A stretch of DNA of 64,000 nt from the NCBI RefSeq assembly GCF_030317115.1, contig NZ_JASZYF010000019.1, forward strand, positions 43,731 through 107,730, in the 5' to 3' direction. Positions 43,620-51,382 of this stretch are shown here, piece by piece (within the stretch, counting starts at the first letter, position 1; the number at the start of each line of letters is the position of its first letter). Source of the stretch: Variovorax gracilis (lineage in GTDB: Bacteria; Pseudomonadota; Gammaproteobacteria; Burkholderiales; Burkholderiaceae_C). The translations under genes were made by a program, and so were the position numbers. A model generated the notes under the pieces. The model was not told where the DNA came from, did no database searches, and saw nothing but the letters and a program-made list of their open reading frames with translations.

Positions 43620-44312
43620 AAACGATGCGAACGCGCGCCTTCTCGCTTGCGCTGGAACTCGACAGAAGCTCTGGAGGGGTCGCCAGGACGACGCGGATCA
43701 GCGAGTTGCGGCCAACGTGCAGCGCTGACCAGAACAGAAAATCTGAACCGATCAGCGTCATCATCGTGCTTTCTACCCAGGTCGGCAGCGGCGGCGCGGA
43801 ATCCGCCTGTGCAGCCGGCTTGTAGGCGAGCGGCACCAGGAGCACCAGCGCAGCGACCCGATCTGGTGGATCGCCATTTGCAGCGCGGATGGGGCTCCTG
43901 CCGAGCCGCCCATGACTGCATGCCGTCGAATTCCCAATGCATCCAGCAGACACAAATGAGCGTCGGCCTGCGCGGCTGCCGAGGCATCTGCGGGCATCGG
44001 GGTGCGCAGGTAGCCGAAGCGCGACATCGTAATCACCCGGATGCCCCGATGCGTCAGCGCAGCCGCTAACGCCATGCCTTGGTCGTGTCCGCCGCCGCTT
44101 CCGTGCACCGCCAGTAGCGGAATGCCTGAGCCCGCCTCCTGGTACTCAATGACGCCGCAGCGGGTGGAGACCAGCGTGCTGCCCTGCGACACGCGGGCCA
44201 CCGCCAGCTTCAAGTCGCGCTCGAAGCGCCCGCTGATGCACAGGGCGCCCGCTGCAAGGACCAAGCCAATCGCACCGGCGACGGCTGCAGCGACGCGCAG
44301 GCGTGCGGTCAC
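43612..44312 (-). pseudogene. Alpha/beta hydrolase gene, frameshifted and truncated
   Basis: From a GTG at 44312 (overlapping the upstream stop as GTGA) the frame has a membrane anchor (AAAVAGAIGLVLAAGALCIS), then IPLLAVHGSGGGHDQGMALA (oxyanion loop), VITMSRFGYLRTP, and the nucleophile elbow GGSAGAPSALQMA. At about 43868 a one-base deletion shifts the frame; the other frame continues DRVAALVLLVPLAYKPAAQ and WVESTMMTLIGSDFLFWSAL. The lid and catalytic His are lost at the junction with the kinase fragment near 43615. No active enzyme is expected. Confidence 0.7.
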
Positions 44313-45186
44313 GGCAGAAACTCGAAACGCATCGACGTCACGGTGCCGCGGAAGTAGCTTCTGCGCCCTTCTGGCCAAAGCCATTCGACCTCGCCGACGT
44401 TCGGCACCGTCATGCCGTTTCGCGTCCGATAGTCGGACCACCGGCCCTCCCACGGGATCATGACCATTTCCCGGCCGACCATGGCGCCGCGCGCGTCCGC
44501 ACGAAACGAGTCGATCAACCCGGCGTCGTTGAATCGGAACAGCAGTGTCAGCGTGAGCGGGTCATCCACGAGCGTGGCAAATGCAGAGTGATCGTCGAAC
44601 GCGTCCCAGCGAACACCCTGGCTCGGCAGCAGCGCCGTCGGATACCACGCCGCTTCAGCGAAGAAGCGGAACAGCTCGCCGCGGGCGATCTCACCATCGC
44701 CGTGAATGTCGGCCACCTGGAACAGGCCAAGCACCGCGGCGCGCAGCATGCCTTGGCCCCCGATGTACGCGTCGAGCACTCGCACCGCCAACCCGGGCAG
44801 CACAACGATCTCGGCGTCCCACAGGAAGCCGGGGCGGCGGGTGACGATCCTGTGCCGCGAGGTGAACGGCTTCCACCGCTCCGAGGTAGGAGACAGGTTG
44901 AAGGTGCCCACCAGATCGACGGTCAATGCCGAGATGATCGGTTGTCCTTCCGTCAGCGCGGCACGGAAGTAGCGCTGCACCGGTGCGGGCAGGCCTTGGA
45001 GTTCGCGGAAGTGGACGCGGGCTATGGCTGGCGAATGACTCGCATCGTCGACCTGGGTTGCCGCGAGCGTGCCCCTCAGACGCGTTGCAGTGTCGGCCCA
45101 CCGCCGGGTCCCGAAGCGGAGACACCCAGGACGGCCGCGGTCGGCAAGGACAGGGCCAGAGCGAGCCAGAGCAACCAAGTTGGCAT
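44309..45186 (-). pseudogene. DUF6544-like exported protein gene with an N-terminal frameshift
   Basis: The body (LPAPVQRYFRAALTEGQPII, GFLWDAEIVVLPGLAVRVLD, YPTALLPSQGVRWDAFDDHS, NGMTVPNVGEVEWLWPEGRR) is an intact DUF6544-type sequence. Its natural start, the ATG at 45186 with signal peptide MPTWLLWLALALSLPTAAVL, lies in another frame and shifts near 45110 (VSA then FGTRRWADTATRLR). A one-base insertion accounts for this. It is coupled to the broken hydrolase (GTGA overlap), so both genes of the former operon are damaged. Confidence 0.65.
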
Positions 45187-45347
45187 CGCCAAATGTATGC
45201 GGTCGCTGCCTCGAGATGTGGATGTCCAGCGCGCCTCTGTCTTACCTCGCAGCGGCGCGAGCGCCGGGAGCCGACGATGGGCACCAGAGTACCGTGAACT
45301 CTACGTCTTGGAAGTCTTCCAGGCGCCCACTTTTAGGAGAACTGCCC

Positions 45348-46421
45348 ATGGCCATGATGAAAGCAGCCATCTTCGTCGAGCCGGGGCGCATCGTTCTCGA
45401 TGACAAACCCATTCCCAATGTCGGTCCGCAGGACGCGTTGCTGCGTGTGACGACGACCACGATCTGTGGCACAGACATCCACATCCTCAAGGGCGAGTAC
45501 CCCGTGCAGCGGGGCCTGACGATCGGCCACGAGCCGGTCGGCGTGATCGAGAAGCTCGGGTCGGGGGTACGCGGGTACCGCGAGGGCCAGCGCGTCATCG
45601 CCGGGGCGATCACGCCGAGCGGCTGGAGCACCGCGTGCCTGTGTGGTGTCGGCTCCCAGGACGGTGCCGGCACGGCGCACGGCTGGAAGGCGATGGGTGG
45701 CTGGAAGTTTGGCAACACCATCGACGGCTGCCAGGCTGAATATGTGCTGGTACCCGACGCGATGGCCAACCTGGCGCCGGTGCCCGACTCGCTCCGCGAC
45801 GAGCAGGTGCTAATGTGCCCCGACATCATGTCGACCGGCTTCAGCGGTGCTGAGAGCGTAGGTGTGCGCATCGGCGACACAGTGGCGGTGTTTGCCCAGG
45901 GTCCCATCGGCCTGTGCGCCACAGCCGGTGCCAAGCTCAGCGGTGCTGCGACGGTGATCGGAGTTGACCGGCTCGCCAACCGTCTGGCCATTGCCACGAA
46001 GTTTGGCGCAGATCACGTGATCGATGGCAGCAAGGTGGATCCCGTCGAGGAGATCATGCGCCTCACCGACGGCCGTGGCGTGGACGTGGCGATCGAGGCG
46101 CTCGGCACGCAACAGACCTTCGAGGCGTGCCTTCGGGCGCTGCGCCCGGGGGGAACACTGTCGAGCCTCGGCGTCTATTCGACTGACCTGACGATCCCGC
46201 TCGGCCCCTTTGCCGCCGGACTGGGCGACCACAAGATCGTCACCACGCTTTGCCCTGGTGGCAAGGAGCGGATGCGCCGGCTGATGGCGGTGATCGCCGC
46301 GCGGCGGGTCGATCTGGAGGCGATGGTGACGCACCGCTTCAAGCTCGACGACATCGAGGCAGCCTACGAACTCTTCGGCCACCAGCGCGACGGCGTTCTG
46401 AAAGTCGCGATCACGCCTTGA
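45348..46421 (+). CDS. Zinc-dependent secondary (isopropanol-type) alcohol dehydrogenase
   Basis: 357 residues; AGGAGA precedes the ATG at 45348. Medium-chain dehydrogenase family: catalytic zinc ligands Cys40 (TTICGTDIH) and His61-Glu62 (TIGHEPVGV), and an Asp in CPDIMSTGF, as in the clostridial/Thermoanaerobacter-type secondary ADHs. The coenzyme fold follows (VAVFAQGPIGLCATAGAKL, VIGVDRLANRLAIA). The four-Cys structural zinc site is absent, another trait of this group. It oxidises secondary alcohols or reduces ketones with NAD(P). Divergent from the damaged DUF6544-hydrolase pair and apparently intact. Confidence 0.85.
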   Translation: MAMMKAAIFVEPGRIVLDDKPIPNVGPQDALLRVTTTTICGTDIHILKGEYPVQRGLTIGHEPVGVIEKLGSGVRGYREGQRVIAGAITPSGWSTACLCGVGSQDGAGTAHGWKAMGGWKFGNTIDGCQAEYVLVPDAMANLAPVPDSLRDEQVLMCPDIMSTGFSGAESVGVRIGDTVAVFAQGPIGLCATAGAKLSGAATVIGVDRLANRLAIATKFGADHVIDGSKVDPVEEIMRLTDGRGVDVAIEALGTQQTFEACLRALRPGGTLSSLGVYSTDLTIPLGPFAAGLGDHKIVTTLCPGGKERMRRLMAVIAARRVDLEAMVTHRFKLDDIEAAYELFGHQRDGVLKVAITP

Positions 46422-47092
46422 GCCAGACGGATTGGATTCAAGCGCGCTCGCTGAAAAACGCCAGACAGGGCCGACCATCTACGGTCCGAGCCGGCCAAGC
46501 CGAATCGCAAGGGCTCGGCCTCACTGCGTCTGCCAGCGCCTGCTGGGCCGTGGAATCGCGACAACAACCTCACGCGTAAAGGTGTCAGTCGCCGATGCAT
46601 CATTCATCGCGATGACCAATGGTTTGGTGGCCGGCACCCGAACCTCGTCCCGGCTGTCAACACCGGTGCTACTTGGCCGTCGCCTTCTGCCGTCGCCGGG
46701 GCCGGCCTGTTGGGACTACTGCTGAGCTCCGGCACTCAGCCTGGTCCGGACGCCGATTCAAAGGTGCAGCCACCCGCTTGAACACCCGCTACGCGACGAA
46801 GAGCGGACCTTCGACAGGTCATGGCATATGACCGCTCGTGGCCGCGAGAACCTATCGCGGCCGCGCTTGGTAGCTGACCTAAAGACGCGTCGACACGTAC
46901 CACGGTTTCACGCTCACCGGATCGTGCGTCAACGCACAGACAGGGCCCACGGATCCCTCCATGATTCAAGGTGACAGTCGTCCCAGTTGGTAGAGGTTGC
47001 TTCGGCATTCGCCCGCGAGGGCCGGCACCTCGGTGCCGGCGACAGTCCCAGATTCTCTCGACAAACAGGCAACCCGAATTCGGAGCAATATC
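46422..47092. other. Intergenic gap (670 bases)
   Basis: No supported gene. All open frames lack domain character and codon bias is weak. Confidence 0.3.
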
Positions 47093-47302
47093 ATGGACCC
47101 GGCCGCTGGAGCTCCGCCTGAAGAAGTGCTGGTCGCGCAAGCACTGGCTGCACGCCAGCTCGCTCACGACAGGATCGTTCTCGCCTATCGGGAGCAGTTG
47201 TGCGGCAATGGGCCCGGCCCGACGGAGGGCGACCTGCAGGCCTTCGCCAGGCATGTCCTCGTGGAGCAAACGCTCGTTCGCCTAAGGCAACGCGGCGACT
47301 GA
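47093..47302 (+). CDS. Small hypothetical protein
   Basis: 69 residues (MDPAAGAPPEEVLVAQALAA, then LAHDRIVLAYREQLC, then LQAFARHVLVEQTLVRLRQ). Helical with an acidic N-terminus; no family. Start at the ATG at 47093 rather than the longer upstream frame. The next small gene starts 26 bases downstream, so they probably form a unit. Confidence 0.5.
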   Translation: MDPAAGAPPEEVLVAQALAARQLAHDRIVLAYREQLCGNGPGPTEGDLQAFARHVLVEQTLVRLRQRGD

Positions 47303-47328
47303 GATTCCGGCCTGTCGGGAGGCATCGC

Positions 47329-47535
47329 ATGGCGAACGCGCACTTTGAACATCACGGGCTTCTGGTGACGATCAACGTCTCGAACACCGGGGAGCGTTGG
47401 AGTTGGTCCTACCGGAGCGACGACCGGACACCTGTAGCGAATATCGAAACCGGTGCGCGCACTCAGGAAAAGGCGCTCCACGAGGCAAGGCACGAAGCTA
47501 TCGCGGCGATCAAGGCGCTCGTGGACGACCCGTAG
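47329..47535 (+). CDS. Small hypothetical protein
   Basis: 68 residues from the ATG at 47329 with GGGAGG upstream. The sequence HHGLLVTINVSNTGERWSWS, then RTQEKALHEARHEAIAAIKA, looks like a beta-strand pair followed by a helix, as in small dsRNA-binding-like or regulatory folds common in Burkholderiales hypotheticals. Function unknown. Confidence 0.6.
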   Translation: MANAHFEHHGLLVTINVSNTGERWSWSYRSDDRTPVANIETGARTQEKALHEARHEAIAAIKALVDDP

Positions 47536-47882
47536 TCTCACTTCGGCACGCCGTTCGACTCCCGCCCGCCCGACTCTGGGCCGACTTGCCTGCGGGCGAA
47601 ACCCTCTCAGTCTTTGCCCAGGTCTGGGGCGCCACGGCGTCGCCCGCGGGCGACGAAGCGGTGAGGCATGGATTGCGGCCGACGTCAAAGCGCAGGAAGG
47701 TGCGGGGCAATGCTTGCGAGCCGAAGTCGCGGAGAACATCACTCTCTTCGACGCGCGCGTCGCAGACTGGTTGTTGGCGAGAGCTTCGCCCGCCGATTCT
47801 CTTGTCCCTCGCATGCGTTCGGTATCGAACAGACGATGATGTCGTCCATCGCTACGCTGGGTCGATCATCGGGCGCAATAGC

Positions 47883-48161
47883 ATGTCACTTTCCCTGTTT
47901 GCCGCCGAGACTCTAGTACTGGACTATCTGAATGGGCGGGTCATGCCCCGCGCCCTGCACCGCGCGCTCGTTCTCGCGATCGAGACCAGACTGGTGAACG
48001 GCCTGGTGCCAGTGCTCGACGAGACCCTGTGCGCCGAGATCGAGGAAGGGGCCACTGCACCGCCCATCTGGTCGTCTGAATCCGTCTTGAGGGCGGCCCA
48101 GGAGCGCAGAACGAATCTCCGCAAGGCTGCGGAGCGAATGACGACATTCCAGTCGGCGTAG
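47883..48161 (+). CDS. Hypothetical protein
   Basis: 92 residues (MSLSLFAAETLVLDYLNGRV, then PRALHRALVLAIETRLVNG, then AAQERRTNLRKAAERMTTF). Mostly helical, no transmembrane segment, no family. No clear ribosome-binding site. The 350 bases before it hold no supported gene. It lies 13 bases ahead of the DUF1003 gene, so co-transcription is likely. Confidence 0.5.
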   Translation: MSLSLFAAETLVLDYLNGRVMPRALHRALVLAIETRLVNGLVPVLDETLCAEIEEGATAPPIWSSESVLRAAQERRTNLRKAAERMTTFQSA

Positions 48162-48174
48162 GCGGTTGGCCTCC

Positions 48175-48762
48175 ATGCATCAACTTGACGACATCGCAAC
48201 GAAGCTCCTGGGTTCGCGTTACGACGCCCTCGACGAGCGGACCCGGCGTGTCGCGCAACACGTCGCGGAGCGAACGCCTGTTTCGCGCAATGTCGTGCAA
48301 GACGCCGATGCTGGGCAGTCAATGGGCCAGCGCGCGGCAGACGCGGTCGCGTCGTTCGGCGGCTCCTGGACCTTCGTCGGACTCTTCGGCGCCACCATGC
48401 TGCTGTGGGTCGCGCTCAACGCCCTGCTCCTGGCGACGCGCGGCTCGACCTTCGACCCCTACCCGTTCATTCTGCTCAACCTGTTTCTTTCCATGCTGGC
48501 GGCAGTGCAGGCGCCGATCATCCTGATGTCGCAGAACCGGCAATCCGAGAAGGACCGGATCCATGCGGAACACGACTACGAGGTCAACCTCAAGGCCGAA
48601 CTGGAGATCATGCTGCTGCACGACAAGATCGATCAATTGCGCGAGAGGCAATGGGAGGAATTGCTGGAGATCCAGAAGCAGCAACTCGCGCTGTTGACGG
48701 GGTTGATCGAGAAAGAGGCGCCGGCGCCACAGGGCCCCGGTCTGTGTGCCAGCGCACAGTAG
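48175..48762 (+). CDS. DUF1003 membrane protein
   Basis: 195 residues. Two transmembrane helices (WTFVGLFGATMLLWVALNAL and PFILLNLFLSMLAAVQAPII) are joined by a short loop with FDPYPF, and a long coiled-coil tail follows (LRERQWEELLEIQKQQLALL). This is the DUF1003 layout. The motif MSQNRQSEKDRIHAEHDYEV is the family's conserved stretch just after helix 2. Inner-membrane protein of unknown function. The ATG at 48175 is used; a TTG three codons earlier is unlikely. Confidence 0.85.
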   Translation: MHQLDDIATKLLGSRYDALDERTRRVAQHVAERTPVSRNVVQDADAGQSMGQRAADAVASFGGSWTFVGLFGATMLLWVALNALLLATRGSTFDPYPFILLNLFLSMLAAVQAPIILMSQNRQSEKDRIHAEHDYEVNLKAELEIMLLHDKIDQLRERQWEELLEIQKQQLALLTGLIEKEAPAPQGPGLCASAQ

Positions 48763-49476
48763 GTCCCCACAGTCCCCATACTGGCCCTTGTCGAGAACGC
48801 GCTGCGGGAGCGCTCTCCGAACGAATCCGATTTGCGTGGAGGCTCGTACAGACCGCCGAGTGCGCCCGGCATCACTAGCTGGAGCAGCACCTGTGCCGAT
48901 GGGTCCTGCTGAGCCTAGACCGCCGGGAGGGCAGCGAACTGGTGATGACGCAGGGCCCGCAATCATCCGGGGTCTGTGCGCTCGCAGACAGACGCACCCT
49001 GCGCGTTTGCGCATTGACGCGTACCCCATGGGAGGGGTGACGGACCTCGGTGTGCTACCGCACAGACCTGGCGACGCATTGCGCGCAGGGTACCCGCATC
49101 CTGCCAGATGCGGCGAGTGTCACGATTCTCATCCCTCAGGACCTCGCATCGATGCGGATGAGAGCTTCGTATGGTGACCCAGGGGCTGAGGTTTTTCGTA
49201 ACTGCCGGCGGAAGGTCACGGGTTCCGTGATTTCGGCGTGGGCGTAGTTGCCCGAAGGGGCAAGTGGCTTTGCCCCAAAGAAGAACGGGCGACCTCAAAG
49301 TGATGCTCGAGGCTTGCGCCCGTGGGGCGTTGCACCAAGGGGCAATATCAGCGGGCATCGATTGCGTGCCTCTGTAGAGTTGCTATGCAGCTTGAAGCTG
49401 CGCGCAGTTTCGCGTAAACGGTACCGCATCCGGGCAAAGCGGCTACCATGGTCCGCCCTTAAAGAGGAGAGTGGAA
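48763..49476. other. Intergenic gap (710 bases)
   Basis: No supported gene. Near the right edge AGGAG introduces the gene at 49477. Confidence 0.3.
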
Positions 49477-49752
49477 ATGTCTGGCCGACCAATGCACGAG
49501 GAACCGCCACCCGTACTGGATGCCTTGGACAAGAGCAAACAGGCAACCGAGACTGTCCGCCAAGCAGCGGACGATCTCGCAGTCGTACATGCAGTGCTCG
49601 ATACGCAAGTCCCCGAAGAGGCTCGGAACGATGAAGTGGATCAGGCCCTCGCCCAGGCTGATCAACTGCAGGCGGAGTTGGACAAGTCCGTGGAACTCTT
49701 GCACGACGTCACCAGGACCTTGGAAGCTGAGGTTAAGAAAAGCACGGCTTGA
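49477..49752 (+). CDS. Small coiled-coil hypothetical protein
   Basis: 91 residues from the ATG at 49477, with AGGAG 7 bases upstream. Acidic and helical with heptad-like spacing (ALDKSKQATETVRQAADDLA, then DQALAQADQLQAELDKSVEL). No family, no signal peptide. Possibly a structural or partner protein of unknown role. Confidence 0.6.
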   Translation: MSGRPMHEEPPPVLDALDKSKQATETVRQAADDLAVVHAVLDTQVPEEARNDEVDQALAQADQLQAELDKSVELLHDVTRTLEAEVKKSTA

Positions 49753-50049
49753 TCACGGTCGAACCGAGCGCGCGAATTCCGACATTTCCTTAAGGTCCTT
49801 GCTTCTTGGGCGAGGGAATCCTTGCTCTGCTGCGAGGGCTCATCTGGGAAAGGACCGACGCCGCTCATCGCTCATCTTGCTAGCAGCTTCCCGTAGTTCG
49901 CTCAGCGCCGCGCTGCCGGATGTCGGGCAGCCGTCTGACATCGGAACCGCCTAATAGAGGAGTAAATCCCACCTGCTCCGCTAAGACCCGGTGGCAGGTT
50001 ATTTACGTATGTGAGCAGTAGTGAACGGGACGCCAAAAGCGTATGCACG

Positions 50050-50427
50050 ATGCCACTCACCACTATCCTTGTCGAGGACAGCGAGACGATCCGGGACAAC
50101 CTCATCCCAGCGATGGGCGAGCTCGCCGACATCGTGGTCATCGCCGTCGCCGAGACCGCAGCCGAAGCTCTGGCTGCCATGGAGGAATACAGCAGCTATT
50201 GGGATCTGGCGGTAGTCGATCTTTTCCTTAGAGAGGGTTCAGGGCTGACCGTTTTGCGTGCTTGCCAAAGTCGGTCTCCGCACCAGCGCGCGGTCGTTCT
50301 GACCAACTATCCCACGTCCCAGATGCGCCGTCGGTGCCTTGATTTGGGCGCAGATGCGGTCTTCGACAAATCTGGCGAGCTGGAGGCGTTCTTCGACTAC
50401 TGCAATGCGACGCCACGAGCCGGATGA
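50050..50427 (+). CDS. Orphan single-domain response regulator (receiver)
   Basis: 125 residues from the ATG at 50050. A receiver domain with the acidic pair in TTILVEDSE, the phospho-acceptor Asp in LAVVDLFLREGSGL, Thr in VVLTNYP and the conserved Lys in VFDKSGELEAFF. There is no output domain, as in CheY-like or DivK-like proteins. No intact kinase is adjacent; the only kinase in the window is a fragment at 43.2 kb. A GTG at 50011 is an alternative start. Confidence 0.8.
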   Translation: MPLTTILVEDSETIRDNLIPAMGELADIVVIAVAETAAEALAAMEEYSSYWDLAVVDLFLREGSGLTVLRACQSRSPHQRAVVLTNYPTSQMRRRCLDLGADAVFDKSGELEAFFDYCNATPRAG

Positions 50428-50724
50428 CTTGCCGGCAAGCGGGCGCTGGGCGCCGGGTCGGGCGCTCAACCGGGCCTGCAGAGGTTGTCATATGCCCGCC
50501 GCGAAGGTCGGCTTCGGGGCAAATTGGACCAAGTCTGCGAAATGTCGGGTTGTGGCCGGGTGCCGCCATGCTACGGCGACGACGCCGTGTCCTTGGCAGG
50601 CCTGGCTAGCTAGGGGCCGAGACGCGCCGGTCCGCACTGGGCCATACACCGGCGATTCATGCCCTGGCGCGGGCGCTGAACTCACGAAGGTGCGGGGCAA
50701 CTTACAGCACGCTCGCGCCGGGGT

Positions 50725-50979
50725 TCATGATCGTGCCGCGGCTTTGCGCAGCGCGCGAAGCTCGATTCGCGCCGATTCGCGGATCTGCTCCCGATCGAGT
50801 TCGCCAACGGACGGATCGACCATGCCGGCGAAGATGCTGTCGAGCCATGGCTCGCGGGTGCTGAAGCACTCGACTGCGTAGTCGAGCCAACTTGCGTATC
50901 CCACGGGCGGTGGCAATGGTTCTTGAATGGGGAAAGCAGTCTCCTCGATACGAATGCCGTTTAGCCACGGCCGGCCCAC
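50725..50979 (-). CDS. Small acidic hypothetical protein
   Basis: About 84 residues from a GTG at 50979: LNGIRIEETAFPIQEPLPPP, then YASWLDYAVECFSTREPWLD and LDREQIRESARIELRALRKA. The second half is a natural helical sequence seen in small Burkholderiales hypotheticals. The start is uncertain because ATG is absent in frame. Function unknown. Confidence 0.4.
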   Translation of the reverse strand: MGRPWLNGIRIEETAFPIQEPLPPPVGYASWLDYAVECFSTREPWLDSIFAGMVDPSVGELDREQIRESARIELRALRKAAARS

Positions 50980-51382
50980 CGCAATGCAGGCATATGAGGA
51001 TTTTCGTTGATCGCCGATGGGACCGGAAGGAACTACGCCGAGAGATGGAGAAGCTCGCCGGGCGCCAGGCCGATCCAATAACCGGAGTTCGCCCCGACGA
51101 AAGCTCAAACGTCTGCGTTGATCGGGCGACCTACTTCTCCTTTGGGCACACAGCGGCACCTGCGCAGCGCCGCCAAGAACTTCGGCTTTCGCTGCGTACC
51201 GACGCATGGAAGTGGCTGGGAGCCGAGCAAGTGGTACGGGATGGGTTGGGCGCCCCCAGCAGCGACATGTTCGCGGGCCAAAGGCGAACACAATGAAGCC
51301 GAGGACTCTTCAAAGTCTTGGGTCGCATCTATCCCGCGAGAACCGGTCGACGGCGCGGGCGGCCGCCGCTAGCATCGTATCC

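Noticed and set aside
47397..47882. Upstream extension of the gene at 47883
   Set aside because: Overlaps the small gene at 47329 and is Arg/Pro-rich; the ATG at 47883 begins the natural sequence.
50892..51296. 134-codon plus-strand frame before the cyclase gene
   Set aside because: Overlaps the minus-strand hypothetical and has no recognisable motif or start site.
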